Notes under the pieces: generated by a model
What the model was told of the DNA's origin: nothing
What the model saw: the letters and a program-made list of their open reading frames with translations, nothing else
Databases searched by the model: none
Shown: in pieces, positions 18,493-27,863 of the stretch
How positions within the stretch are numbered: position 1 is the first letter of the stretch
Layout: every line of letters starts with the position of its first letter
Program-made: the position numbers and the translations under genes
Source of the DNA: Streptococcus sp. sy004
GTDB lineage: Bacteria > Bacillota > Bacilli > Lactobacillales > Streptococcaceae
Direction: 5' to 3'
Length of the DNA: 64,000 nt
Assembly (NCBI RefSeq): GCF_007859205.1
Contig: NZ_VOHP01000005.1
Location: 1 to 64,000 of the forward strand

Positions 18493-19525
18493 ATTGACTG
18501 AGAGAGCTATTTAGATAGGTGTCAATCAATTGTTCGGTGGCTTGAATTGAGTCTAAGTGTGTTCGCTCGTAAGCATGACTTGATTCAATACCAGCTCCTA
18601 AGAGAGCGTGTCGCACCTCAGCACCAGCAGCCATAGCAGCAGACGCATCACTTCCATAGTAAGGATAGATGTCTAACTGATAAGGGATTTGGTGTTTGTC
18701 TGCTAGTTGAACCAAATGCTGACGCAAACTAAAATGGTATGGGCCAGAAGCATCTTTGACGCAAATTGATACAGAATATTCATCTGTAGCTTGATCATCA
18801 CCAATAGCGCCCATATCAACAGCCAAATATTCGACTACTTCCTTGGGGAGACTAGAGTTTGCTCCATGCCCAACCTCTTCAAAACTAGAAAAGTAAAAAT
18901 GAGTGGTGTAGGGAAGAAGCGTGTTTTCCTTGGCATAATTTTTTAATAAATTAAGTAAAATGGCAGCTGATACCTTATCATCTAGGTGACGTGATTTGAC
19001 AAAACCACTAGTGGTCACTTGGGTACGGGGATCAAATGAGATAAAATCTCCAACCCGAATCCCAAGAGCCGCGGTTTCATCAGCAGATGTTACTTTTTCA
19101 TCCAAACGAACTTCCATATTATCTTGGTTGCGTTCCAATTTGCCTGAATCTCGGTAAACATGGACACTGGTTTGATGTAGGAGAATGGTACCGCTGATTT
19201 CTTTACCATTTTGGGCAAGATGAACGGTGCAATTTTCTCCCTCAATCGCATTGTAATTAAAGCCACCAACTAAGGCGATTTTCAAGCGACCATCTGGCTT
19301 AATGGCTCTAACCATGGCTCCCAAGGTATCCAGATGAGCAGTGACTAGGCGATGGTCTTTTTGATTGTGACCTTCTAGGCTAACGAGAACCCCATCTTTG
19401 GCAGTGCGTTTAGGATTATAGCCAAGATGAATTAACTCTTCAACCAAATAATCCATAATGGATTTGGTATAGCCTGTTGGTGAAGGAATACTAGTTAGTT
19501 TGGTTAAGTAGTCTAAGGTTGTCAT
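18491..19525 (-). CDS. M42 family metallopeptidase (glutamyl/leucyl aminopeptidase-like)
   Basis: 344 residues. Dizinc ligands typical of M42/M18-like peptidases: VTAHLDTLGA (His64, Asp66), KSRHLDDKVSAAI, catalytic SSFEEVGHGAN, DMGAIGDDQ and the C-terminal His in GIESSHAYERTH. Cytoplasmic, cleaving N-terminal residues from peptides. Often annotated pepA or YsdC-like in streptococci. Its ATG overlaps the stop of the upstream nuclease gene by 4 nt, so the two are coupled on the minus strand. Confidence 0.88.
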   Translation of the reverse strand: MTTLDYLTKLTSIPSPTGYTKSIMDYLVEELIHLGYNPKRTAKDGVLVSLEGHNQKDHRLVTAHLDTLGAMVRAIKPDGRLKIALVGGFNYNAIEGENCTVHLAQNGKEISGTILLHQTSVHVYRDSGKLERNQDNMEVRLDEKVTSADETAALGIRVGDFISFDPRTQVTTSGFVKSRHLDDKVSAAILLNLLKNYAKENTLLPYTTHFYFSSFEEVGHGANSSLPKEVVEYLAVDMGAIGDDQATDEYSVSICVKDASGPYHFSLRQHLVQLADKHQIPYQLDIYPYYGSDASAAMAAGAEVRHALLGAGIESSHAYERTHLDSIQATEQLIDTYLNSSLSQ

Positions 19526-22044
19526 TTATTGTCTTTCTTTTTGTAACCAAATTTTGTGGCTAGACCAATCAAACTTAATCCCATGACTTGAAGAAGGGCG
19601 GATGTACTTGTACCTGTATTTGGTAGGCTGTGTTTTTCAGCTCGTGAATAATTAACAGGTTTAGCAACGTCTTTACTTGAACTTGTCTGATGTGCAACTA
19701 ATGGTTGTTTTTCAAGAACAACCCCCAGGTTTGTCATAGGTGTCTTAGTTGGTTTTCCTGGAGTTGTTACGGTTGTTTGGTCTTGTTTTGGCGTGCTAAC
19801 TTCTACAGCCTGTTCTGGAGTTTTGACTTCCACACTTGGTTTTGGAGTGGTCGGTGTGTTTTCTGTATTTTCAATCACTTCTTCAGTCACAGTTTCTTGT
19901 GGCTCAAGATAAGTGAATCGGAAAGTACCAAAACCTTCTAAACTGTTTGGTTCTAAATAGCTAATGCTTTGATCGGTACCAAGTAAGCTCTTAGCATAAT
20001 CAGCAGTTCTAAAGCGTAAATCAAGTCCCTTGATAGTGTCAGCAAAACGCCAGTTATTGTCAGCACTTGGGTTGATCATTTTCTCAGAAACGATGTAGTT
20101 GATAATGGCTTGGCGATTTTCCAAGTTAAGGATGCGGTTTAGACTCGCATTTTTCACACCAGGGAAAGTACCGCTGGCACGGTAGTTGTTAGTGACTACA
20201 ATAAATTCTTGTGCGTCGTCAATTTCTTTACCTTGGTAACGAAGATTTTTCACACGGTTAGCTGTTTCGTTAACCAATTTACCATCACGGTCATATTTGT
20301 TTGGTTGAGTGATGTCATATTCATAAGTCAAACCGTCAATGATGTCAAAATTATAGGTACGGTAGTCAGTATTAACCAAATCTTGTGGTTCAGTTTTGTT
20401 TGGATCCACTTGGTTGAATTGACCAGCAGACATTTCTAACCATTCACGAAGGTCAGCACCTGTTACTTTAAGAATAGCAGTGACATTGTCATAAACATAA
20501 AGGTCAGCAACATTTTTGATTGCCAATGGTCCAGCTGGGATGTCTGTGTAGGCTGTTGGATCATTACGGGCTCCAGCCTTAAATGGTGCAGCAGCAGAAA
20601 GGAGTGGCAATTCTCCTTCAGGAGTACCAGCTAGTTCTTGTTTAACATACCAAAGTTGAGCATTATTAACGATTTGAACAGATGGGTCATCTTGAACAAG
20701 GGCAAAGTAGCTGGTGATTGGAGCAGTTGTTGTTCCGACTTGTTGACGAACATAAGCAACTGTTTTGTCATGTGTTTCTTGAGCCATTTGAACAAGTCTT
20801 TCATCAACGACTTCTGACTTGTTATCAATTTTACGTAGGCTACCTTGGCTCAACTCTTTATTGACTTGCCATTTACCATCAGTGTAAGTCACATTAAGAT
20901 CAATGACTCCTAGACGGTCGCCGTATTTACCAGCCATGACAACAGGTGTTCCATTGATAGTTCCCTTTTCTAGGTCAACACCTGCAAATTGGCCATAATA
21001 ACTAGATGGAAATTCTGCGTGAGAGTGTCCTGTTACAAGCGCATCAACACCTTCCAGGCTAGCTAGTTGGTAGCTGACATTTTCTTCTCCAACGGTGTAT
21101 TTTTCATCACCGATACCTGAATGGGCAGTGACTAAAACGAGATCTGCCCCAGCTTCACGCATGGTTGGAATCAATTCTTTAACGGCTTCAACAGCATCAC
21201 GAACAAGAACTTTACCTTCAAGATTAGCCTTGTCCCAGTTCATGATTTGTGGTGGTACAATGCCTGTAATGCCGACTTTAAGTGAAACCTTTTTGCCGTC
21301 AACATCTGTGAAAGTTTTGGTGATGACATCATAGGTTTTAAAAAGAGGTTCGTTGGTTTTCGCATCAATGACATTGGCATTGAGAATAGGTAGTGAAGAA
21401 GCTCCTACTACGCTCTTTAAAAATTCTAAACCGTAGTTGAATTCATGGTTACCGATATTGGCAGCATCATAATTTAATAATTCCATAGCAGCATACATAG
21501 GATGTTTTTCCCCTTCTTTGACAGGGTCAACTGTCGCTGCATAAGTTCCTAGTGGTGTTCCTTGAATAGTATCTCCACTATCGACTAGGATTGTATTGTT
21601 ATTTTCAGCCTTGGCTTCGTCAATTAGGACAGAAGTTTTTGCCAAACCGATATTTTGTGAGGTTTTATCTTGGTAGTAGTCGTAGTTGATGAGGTTGGTG
21701 TGGAGGTCAGTTGTCGAGAGAACACGAACATTGACATTTTGCCCTTCAACAGGTGCTAAATCTTCAGTTTCAGCTTCGGTAACAGCCATTGTAGTAACGA
21801 CAGGCTCTGTTGATGTATTTTCTTCTGTCACAGGTGTGTCACTGTCTGTACTAGCCGTTGAACTTTCAACTACTGGACTAAGGTTATCAACTGTTTCAGC
21901 GGTAGTGCTCATTTCATTGGTAACAGATGTAGGTGGTGTCGTTGTATCCGTTGTTTCTTGAGCTTGAACCAACTGGCTTGCTCCCATACTGGCAGCTACC
22001 AAGGATAAGAGTAAGGCACTCTTAGATAGATAGTGTTTTGACAT
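19522..22044 (-). CDS. cdnP: Cell-wall-anchored 2',3'-cyclic-nucleotide/cyclic-dinucleotide phosphodiesterase (CdnP/CpdB/SntA type)
   Basis: 840 residues. Signal peptide about 1-28 (cut after LVQA), a Thr/Glu-rich linker to about 100, the calcineurin-like domain with STTDLHTN (Asp113, His115), DSGDTIQG (Asp158), GNHEFNYG and GHSHAEF, then the 5'-nucleotidase C-terminal domain. A Pro/Thr-rich spacer leads to the sortase motif LPNTG (807-811), a hydrophobic segment and a basic tail. Known relatives on the streptococcal surface degrade extracellular cyclic di-AMP and cyclic nucleotides and can dampen host STING sensing. AAGGAGG precedes the start. Confidence 0.9.
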   Translation of the reverse strand: MSKHYLSKSALLLSLVAASMGASQLVQAQETTDTTTPPTSVTNEMSTTAETVDNLSPVVESSTASTDSDTPVTEENTSTEPVVTTMAVTEAETEDLAPVEGQNVNVRVLSTTDLHTNLINYDYYQDKTSQNIGLAKTSVLIDEAKAENNNTILVDSGDTIQGTPLGTYAATVDPVKEGEKHPMYAAMELLNYDAANIGNHEFNYGLEFLKSVVGASSLPILNANVIDAKTNEPLFKTYDVITKTFTDVDGKKVSLKVGITGIVPPQIMNWDKANLEGKVLVRDAVEAVKELIPTMREAGADLVLVTAHSGIGDEKYTVGEENVSYQLASLEGVDALVTGHSHAEFPSSYYGQFAGVDLEKGTINGTPVVMAGKYGDRLGVIDLNVTYTDGKWQVNKELSQGSLRKIDNKSEVVDERLVQMAQETHDKTVAYVRQQVGTTTAPITSYFALVQDDPSVQIVNNAQLWYVKQELAGTPEGELPLLSAAAPFKAGARNDPTAYTDIPAGPLAIKNVADLYVYDNVTAILKVTGADLREWLEMSAGQFNQVDPNKTEPQDLVNTDYRTYNFDIIDGLTYEYDITQPNKYDRDGKLVNETANRVKNLRYQGKEIDDAQEFIVVTNNYRASGTFPGVKNASLNRILNLENRQAIINYIVSEKMINPSADNNWRFADTIKGLDLRFRTADYAKSLLGTDQSISYLEPNSLEGFGTFRFTYLEPQETVTEEVIENTENTPTTPKPSVEVKTPEQAVEVSTPKQDQTTVTTPGKPTKTPMTNLGVVLEKQPLVAHQTSSSKDVAKPVNYSRAEKHSLPNTGTSTSALLQVMGLSLIGLATKFGYKKKDNK

Positions 22045-22077
22045 ATAAAGCCTCCTTAAAATTTTCTTAACACCTCT

Positions 22078-22106
22078 ATTTTAATCCTAAATGACGAAAT
22101 TAGCAA
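22078..22106 (-). promoter_or_regulatory. cdnP promoter
   Basis: Read on the minus strand: TTGCTA (22106-22101), 17-bp spacer, TAAAAT (22083-22078), then AAGGAGG and ATG. Confidence 0.65.
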
Positions 22107-22114
22107 CTACTTTT

Positions 22115-22130
22115 TAGAAAACGATTTCAT
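22115..22130. promoter_or_regulatory. Possible cre (CcpA) site upstream of cdnP
   Basis: TAGAAAACGATTTCAT has one mismatch to the cre consensus WTGNAARCGNWWWCAW. It lies just upstream of the cdnP -35 and upstream of relA, so the controlled gene and direction are uncertain. Confidence 0.4.
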
Positions 22131-22228
22131 TTTTTATCTGGTCTTGATTTTTGGCAAGAATAACATGATTTTTTAGCACAAAAATGGTAAAATAATCTAT
22201 TATCATTAATTTGGAGGAGCCAAGGGCA

Positions 22229-24448
22229 ATGGCAAAAGAAAAGAATTTAACAGGACAAGAGGTTGTTGCGTTAACAGCAACTTACTTGAGTGAAACAGAC
22301 GTTGCTTTTGTTGAAAAGGCCATGAATTATGCGGTAGCTGCCCATACAGGTCAATTTCGTAAGTCAGGTGAGCCATATATTATTCATCCAATTCAAGTGG
22401 CGGGTATTTTGGCAAACTTGCATTTGGATGCGGTAACAGTGGCCTGTGGCTTTTTGCATGATGTGGTAGAAGATACTGATATTAGTCTGGATGATTTGGC
22501 GTTTGATTTCGGTCCAGATGTTCGTGTGATTATTGATGGTGTGACCAAGCTCGGTAAAGTCGAGTATAAATCTCATGAGGAACAGTTGGCAGAAAATCAT
22601 CGTAAGATGCTGATGGCGATGTCTAAGGACATTCGTGTGATCTTGGTAAAGCTAGCTGACCGTTTGCACAATATGCAGACCCTTAAACACTTGCGTAAGG
22701 ACAAGCAAGAGCGTATTTCGCGTGAAACCATGGAAATCTATGCTCCCTTAGCTCATCGCTTGGGGATTAGTCGCATTAAATGGAAATTGGAGGATATGTC
22801 GTTTCGTTACTTGAATGAAACGGAATTTTACAAAATTTCCCATATGATGAAGAAAAAAAGACGAGAGCGTGAAGCCTTGGTTGAAGAAATCGTTGGTCGG
22901 ATTACCTCTTATACCAATGAACAAGGGCTTTATGGCGAAATCTATGGTCGTCCCAAGCATATCTATTCCATCTATCGTAAGATGCGCGATAAGAAAAAAC
23001 GTTTTGACCAAATTTATGATTTGATTGCCATTCGTTGTGTCATGGAAACGGCTAGTGATGTCTATGCCATGGTCGGTTATATTCACGAACTTTGGCGTCC
23101 TATGCCAGGGCGGTTTAAGGATTACATCGCAGTACCTAAGGCCAACGGTTACCAGTCTATTCATACCACAGTTTATGGCCCCAATGGCCCGATTGAGATT
23201 CAAATTCGGACTAAGGACATGCACCAAGTGGCTGAATATGGTGTGGCAGCCCATTGGGCTTATAAAAAGGGCATAACTGGCAAGGTCAATCAAGCTGAAC
23301 AAGCTGCTGGCATGAACTGGATTAAAGAGTTGGTTGAATTACAGGATGATTCAAGTGGTGATGCGCGTGAATTTGTAGATTCTGTTAAGGAAGATATTTT
23401 TACTGAACGCATTTACGTTTTTACACCAACTGGAGCTGTCCAAGAATTGCCAAAAGATTCTGGGCCAATTGACTTTGCTTATGCCATTCATACCCAAGTA
23501 GGTGAAAAGGCAACAGGAGCTAAGGTCAATGGGCGTATGGTGCCTTTAACAGCTAAGCTTAAAACAGGCGATGTGGTGGAAATCATCACGAATAGTAATT
23601 CCTTTGGGCCGAGTCGTGATTGGATTAAAATTGTTAAAACCAATAAGGCCAGAAATAAGATTCGCCAGTTTTTCAAAAATCAAGACCGTGAGTTGTCTAT
23701 CAATAAAGGCCGAGAGTTGCTAGTTGCTTATTTTCAAGAGCAAGGCTATGTGGCCAGTCGATTTTTGGATAAAAAGCATATTGACATGATCTTGCCTCGC
23801 TTGAGTGTCAAAAGTGAGGAAGCTCTGTATGCAGCCATTGGTTTTGGCGAACTAAGTGCCATTAGCGTCTTTAATAAATTGACCGAGAAAGAGCGCCAAG
23901 AGGCTGAACGAGCTAAGGCCAAGGCAGAAGCCGATGAGTTGGTCAATGGCGGCGAAATCAAACAAGACAATCGTGAAGTCTTAAAGGTGCGTAGTGAAAA
24001 TGGCGTCATCATCCAAGGGGCAAGTGGCTTGTTAATGCGGATTGCCAAGTGTTGTAATCCCGTTCCAGGTGATAGAATTGACGGCTACATTACCAAAGGA
24101 CGTGGGGTAGCGATTCACCGTAGTGACTGTAACAATATCAAGAGTCAAGACGGCTACAATGAACGTTTAATCGAGGTCGAGTGGGATGGTCAGGATACGC
24201 ATAAGGAATATGTGGCAAACATCGATATTTATGGGCTTAACCGTAGTGGGCTTCTCAATGACGTTCTCCAAATCCTATCGACCAGAACCAAGAGCATTTC
24301 TTCGGTCAATGCTCAATCTACTAAGGATATGAAATTTGTCAATATTCACTTGAGTTTTAGCATCCCGAATCTAGCTACCTTGATGGCTATTGTGGATAAG
24401 ATTAAGGTTGTGCCAGATGTTTATAGTGTGAAACGAACGAACGGGTAA
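22229..24448 (+). CDS. relA: RelA/SpoT bifunctional (p)ppGpp synthetase/hydrolase
   Basis: The stringent-response enzyme. 739 residues: HD hydrolase domain (His53 in [11 protein letters not shown] at 77-78 in FLHDVVEDT), synthetase domain ([31 protein letters not shown]), TGS domain ([25 protein letters not shown]) and C-terminal ACT domain. Start ATG 22229 (MAKEKNLTG) with GGAGGAG upstream; a longer reading from TTG 22211 would consume that site. dtd follows after 5 nt. Confidence 0.96.
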   Translation: MAKEKNLTGQEVVALTATYLSETDVAFVEKAMNYAVAAHTGQFRKSGEPYIIHPIQVAGILANLHLDAVTVACGFLHDVVEDTDISLDDLAFDFGPDVRVIIDGVTKLGKVEYKSHEEQLAENHRKMLMAMSKDIRVILVKLADRLHNMQTLKHLRKDKQERISRETMEIYAPLAHRLGISRIKWKLEDMSFRYLNETEFYKISHMMKKKRREREALVEEIVGRITSYTNEQGLYGEIYGRPKHIYSIYRKMRDKKKRFDQIYDLIAIRCVMETASDVYAMVGYIHELWRPMPGRFKDYIAVPKANGYQSIHTTVYGPNGPIEIQIRTKDMHQVAEYGVAAHWAYKKGITGKVNQAEQAAGMNWIKELVELQDDSSGDAREFVDSVKEDIFTERIYVFTPTGAVQELPKDSGPIDFAYAIHTQVGEKATGAKVNGRMVPLTAKLKTGDVVEIITNSNSFGPSRDWIKIVKTNKARNKIRQFFKNQDRELSINKGRELLVAYFQEQGYVASRFLDKKHIDMILPRLSVKSEEALYAAIGFGELSAISVFNKLTEKERQEAERAKAKAEADELVNGGEIKQDNREVLKVRSENGVIIQGASGLLMRIAKCCNPVPGDRIDGYITKGRGVAIHRSDCNNIKSQDGYNERLIEVEWDGQDTHKEYVANIDIYGLNRSGLLNDVLQILSTRTKSISSVNAQSTKDMKFVNIHLSFSIPNLATLMAIVDKIKVVPDVYSVKRTNG

Positions 24449-24453
24449 GTAAG

Positions 24454-24897
24454 ATGAAAATTATTGTGCAACGTGTCAAAGCTGCCAGCGTTCATGTGGC
24501 AGGACAAGAAATATCAAGCATTGACCAAGGTTTACTACTTTTGGTTGGTATTGGTCCTGACGATAATCAAGATGACTTGGCTTATGCTGTTCGTAAGTTG
24601 GTGAATATGCGAATTTTTACTGATGAGGCAGATAAGATGAATCGATCCGTTCAAGATATTGGCGGTCAGATTTTATCGGTGTCCCAGTTTACGCTTTTTG
24701 CCGATACTAAAAAAGGCAATCGCCCAGCATTTACAGGAGCAGCCAGTCCAGACTTTGCCAAAACATTTTATGAAACGTTTAATCAGCAACTCTCCCAATA
24801 CGTTCCAGTTAAAGCTGGTATCTTTGGTGCTGATATGCAAGTCAGTCTGGTTAATGATGGGCCAGTGACCATTATTTTAGATACAAAAAACAGGTAA
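24454..24897 (+). CDS. dtd: D-aminoacyl-tRNA deacylase
   Basis: 147 residues; removes D-amino acids mischarged on tRNA. Family motifs [32 protein letters not shown] and the C-terminal [11 protein letters not shown] are all present. The relA-dtd order is widespread in Firmicutes. The stop codon lies inside the terminator stem. Confidence 0.96.
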   Translation: MKIIVQRVKAASVHVAGQEISSIDQGLLLLVGIGPDDNQDDLAYAVRKLVNMRIFTDEADKMNRSVQDIGGQILSVSQFTLFADTKKGNRPAFTGAASPDFAKTFYETFNQQLSQYVPVKAGIFGADMQVSLVNDGPVTIILDTKNR

Positions 24898-24920
24898 GTT
24901 AATTTACCTGTTTTATTTTT
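24886..24920. terminator. Bidirectional terminator between dtd and treR
   Basis: Stem AAAACAGGTAA / TTACCTGTTTT with flanking A- and T-runs; overlaps the ends of both genes. Confidence 0.88.
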
Positions 24921-25623
24921 TTCGTTTAGCAAAATCAACAAATTTGAACTTGTCGAGCTTATGTCGGCTTTCAGTAAATTGAAATTGTTGACCATCAGCG
25001 AGAAATACTTTGGATTTGACAGAAACGACATGCTGATCGCCATGTAAATCAAGATAAATCTGATCGGTAGCTGTCACTGGCTCAATGGTGATTTCTTTTT
25101 GAGCGTAAGCAATATCTAGTTTTAACATGTGTTCTAAGTAGGCATAGATAGAATATTGGGCAATGTCTTTATTGATATTTGGTACCAGTTGCTTATCCAA
25201 GTAATCAATATCTAATACGGAAGCGACCCCATCTACCTGTCTTTGACGAGTGATTCGCCAAATGATTGCCTTGTTGGTAAAACCAGTTGTTTGAGCTTGC
25301 TTATCATCAAGGATAACCTTGTCCAAACTGATGACTCGTGTTTTTGAAGGCATGCCTAGATGTTGGACTAATTCTTGATAGCTGGTCAATTCAGAAATTG
25401 GAAATTGAATCTGCTGTCTGTGAATGACCTTAGTGCCCACACCTTGTTTGCTTTCAACAAGGCCAGCCTCATTCAACAGGCGAAGCGCCTTTCTGATGGT
25501 GTCACGACTGGCTGAATAGGTTTTAGTTAGGGTCAATTCGGAAGGTAAATACTGACCAACAGGATAGTGTTGTTTTTTAATCTTATCCTGTAAGTCCTTA
25601 AAAATGATTTCGTATTTTTTCAT
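24913..25623 (-). CDS. treR: Trehalose operon repressor TreR (GntR/HutC family)
   Basis: 236 residues. N-terminal winged helix (LPSELTLTKTYSASRDTIRKALRLLNEAGLVESKQGVGTKV) and C-terminal UTRA effector domain, which in TreR binds trehalose-6-phosphate. It diverges from treP, and the shared intergenic region carries repeats over the treP -35. The exact effector is inferred from family and context. Confidence 0.92.
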   Translation of the reverse strand: MKKYEIIFKDLQDKIKKQHYPVGQYLPSELTLTKTYSASRDTIRKALRLLNEAGLVESKQGVGTKVIHRQQIQFPISELTSYQELVQHLGMPSKTRVISLDKVILDDKQAQTTGFTNKAIIWRITRQRQVDGVASVLDIDYLDKQLVPNINKDIAQYSIYAYLEHMLKLDIAYAQKEITIEPVTATDQIYLDLHGDQHVVSVKSKVFLADGQQFQFTESRHKLDKFKFVDFAKRKK

Positions 25624-25642
25624 TTGTTTCTCTCAATGATTA

Positions 25643-25666
25643 CTTGTCTGTTTTTTAGCAGACAAG
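25643..25666. repeat. 24-bp inverted repeat in the treR leader
   Basis: CTTGTCTG - TTTTTTAG - CAGACAAG, 8-bp perfect arms, 20 nt before the treR start codon. It may be an operator or a hairpin in the treR mRNA. Confidence 0.55.
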
Positions 25667-25701
25667 AGTTTTATTTTACCAAAAAAATGATAAAAAATAA
25701 A

Positions 25702-25739
25702 GCATACAAGTTGCATACAGAAATAAAATCGCTTACAAT
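25702..25739 (+). promoter_or_regulatory. treP promoter with direct repeats and overlapping cre site
   Basis: TTGCAT (-35, 25711-25716) and TACAAT (-10, 25734-25739) are 17 bp apart. GCATACAA (25702-25709) and GCATACAG (25713-25720) repeat at 11-bp offset over the -35, likely TreR sites. TAAAATCGCTTACA (25724-25737) fits the cre core TGNAANCGNNNNCA with one mismatch and overlaps the -10. So the promoter appears set up for TreR and CcpA repression. Confidence 0.7.
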
Positions 25740-25799
25740 AGGGTTAGAAGTAACTTTATAGACCATTTTTGGTTGTTAAAAAATATGAGGAGTCATCAA

Positions 25800-27761
25800 A
25801 TGGGAAAATTTGAAAAAGAAGCCAAATTACTGCTTGATGCAGTAGGTGGCAAGGATAATATTTCTGCTGTATCGCATTGTGCCACACGGATGCGTTTTGT
25901 GTTGTTTGACGATAGTAAAGCTAATGTAGCAGCGATTGAAAAAATTTCAGCCGTTAAGGGTACCTTTACAAATGCAGGACAGTTTCAAGTCATTGTTGGT
26001 AATGACGTGCCAATTTTTTACAATGACTTTACAGCCGTTTCAGGTATTGAAGGGGTGTCAAAAGAGGCAGCTAAGGCAGCAGCCAAGAGTAATCAGAATG
26101 CTATTCAACGTGTAATGACCATGTTGGCTGAGATTTTCACGCCAATTATTCCAGCCATTATCGTCGGTGGTTTGATTCTAGGTTTCCGCAACGTCCTAGA
26201 AGGTGTACAATGGTCATCTCTAGGGGGTAAAACCATTGTTGATGTATCGCCATTTTGGAGTGGTGTCAATCATTTCCTTTGGTTGCCAGGTGAGGCCATT
26301 TTCCACTTCCTACCAGTTGGGATTACTTGGTCAGTAGCACGTAAGATGGGAACCACTCAGATTTTGGGAATTGTCCTTGGGATCTGTTTGGTTTCGCCAC
26401 AGTTGCTAAATGCCTATGCCGTAGCAGGCACACCAGCTAAAGAGATTGCAGAAAACTGGGTGTGGAACTTTGGTTCGTTTACTATCAACCGTATTGGTTA
26501 TCAAGCTCAGGTGATTCCAGCCCTTTTGGCAGGTCTATCACTATCTTATCTAGAAATCTTCTGGCGTAAACGCATTCCAGAAGTGGTATCGATGATTTTT
26601 GTGCCATTCTTGTCTTTGATTCCAGCCTTGATTTTGGCTCATACGATCTTAGGACCATTTGGTTGGGCAGTTGGTAAAGGTTTGTCAGCGATTGTTTTAG
26701 CAGGTTTGACAGGTTCCTTGAAATGGTTGTTCGGCGCAATTTTTGGAGCTCTGTATGCACCGTTTGTTATCACAGGCCTACATCACATGACCAACGCGAT
26801 TGACTCACAGTTGATTGCTGATGCAGGTGGTACGGCACTTTGGCCAATGATTGCCCTATCAAATATCGCTCAAGGTTCAGCCGTACTAGCTTACTACTGG
26901 ATGAATCGTAAAAATGAACGTGAAGCACAAATTTCGCTGCCAGCGACCATTTCAGCCTACCTTGGGGTAACTGAGCCAGCTCTTTTTGGGGTCAATGTCA
27001 AATACATCTACCCATTCGTAGCCGGGATGATTGGTTCAGGTCTAGCAGGTTTGTTGTCAACCATGTTCAATGTGACTGCTAATGCCATTGGTATCGGTGG
27101 TATTCCTGGTATCTTGTCAATTCAGCCTAAATACATGCTTGCTTTTGCAGGTATTATGTTGGTGGCGATTGCCGTACCATTTATTCTAACCGTATTCTTC
27201 CGTAAAGCTGGTATCTTAACTAAGGTAGAAGATGCTGCAATGAAACTAAGTCAGGAAGAAGCAGTTGCCGAAGCTAAAAAAGAATCTACTTCAGTGGGGC
27301 ATCTCGTTGACTTGTTTAGCCCAATGGCAGGTGAAATCAAGCCTTTGAGTCAAGCAACAGATCCAGTTTTTGCTTCAGGTGTGATGGGGCAAGGGGTTCT
27401 TATTGAACCAAGTGATGGTAAAGTTGTTGCGCCATTTGATGGAACGGTGTCAGTCTTATTCCCAACCAAGCATGCGATTGGTTTAGTATCCGATGCAGGA
27501 GTAGAAGTGCTGATTCATATTGGTATGGATACCGTTAGCTTGGATGGCAAAGGCTTTGAAGCTTATGTCAAACAAGGTGAGCGTGTCGCAGCAGGTGATA
27601 CCTTAATTAACTTTGATTTGAATGTGATTAAAGCTGCAAATCTAGTTAGTGAAACACCAATTATTGTAACCAATCAAGAACAATTCCAACCAGATGTTGT
27701 TGGTCAACTACCTCGCCAAATTAAACGTGGCGAAAGCTTGCTAACAGCTAGTCGTATTTAA
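25800..27761 (+). CDS. treP: Trehalose-specific PTS enzyme IIBCA
   Basis: Imports trehalose as trehalose-6-phosphate. 653 residues: IIB domain with phospho-Cys27 (VSHCATRMRF), IIC membrane domain about 110-470 with ten or so segments (ITGLHHMTNAID), and a fused glucose-type IIA domain at the C-terminus with phospho-His about 573 in LIHIGMDTVSLDG. The fused IIA means no separate IIA is needed. The start ATG 25800 has GAGGAG 7 nt upstream; a longer frame from 25773 would swallow it. treC follows. Confidence 0.95.
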   Translation: MGKFEKEAKLLLDAVGGKDNISAVSHCATRMRFVLFDDSKANVAAIEKISAVKGTFTNAGQFQVIVGNDVPIFYNDFTAVSGIEGVSKEAAKAAAKSNQNAIQRVMTMLAEIFTPIIPAIIVGGLILGFRNVLEGVQWSSLGGKTIVDVSPFWSGVNHFLWLPGEAIFHFLPVGITWSVARKMGTTQILGIVLGICLVSPQLLNAYAVAGTPAKEIAENWVWNFGSFTINRIGYQAQVIPALLAGLSLSYLEIFWRKRIPEVVSMIFVPFLSLIPALILAHTILGPFGWAVGKGLSAIVLAGLTGSLKWLFGAIFGALYAPFVITGLHHMTNAIDSQLIADAGGTALWPMIALSNIAQGSAVLAYYWMNRKNEREAQISLPATISAYLGVTEPALFGVNVKYIYPFVAGMIGSGLAGLLSTMFNVTANAIGIGGIPGILSIQPKYMLAFAGIMLVAIAVPFILTVFFRKAGILTKVEDAAMKLSQEEAVAEAKKESTSVGHLVDLFSPMAGEIKPLSQATDPVFASGVMGQGVLIEPSDGKVVAPFDGTVSVLFPTKHAIGLVSDAGVEVLIHIGMDTVSLDGKGFEAYVKQGERVAAGDTLINFDLNVIKAANLVSETPIIVTNQEQFQPDVVGQLPRQIKRGESLLTASRI

Positions 27762-27789
27762 GTGATTAGCTAGCATTTAAAAAGAAAGA

Positions 27790-27836
27790 GGGTCAAGATG
27801 TCGATAGTGGCTTCGCCATATCGCCTTGGCCCTTTT
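27790..27836 (+). other. Stable intercistronic hairpin between treP and treC
   Basis: GGGTCAAG (27790-27797) pairs with CTTGGCCC (27825-27832) and CGATA..TGGC pairs with GCCATATCG around a short TTC loop; four T follow. It may reduce transcription into treC (partial terminator) or mark an mRNA processing/stabilising site. It is not coding: the upstream in-frame ATG at 27798 lies inside the hairpin. Confidence 0.75.
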
Positions 27837-27863
27837 GAAATGAATAAGGAGAAAAATACAAAC

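Noticed and set aside
22748..23302. 184-codon minus-strand frame inside relA
   Set aside because: Antisense shadow of a strongly conserved gene; no ribosome-binding site and no recognisable protein features.
27798..27863. Longer N-terminus for treC from ATG 27798
   Set aside because: The extra 22 codons lie in the stable intercistronic hairpin and the family begins just before VVYQIYPKSF.
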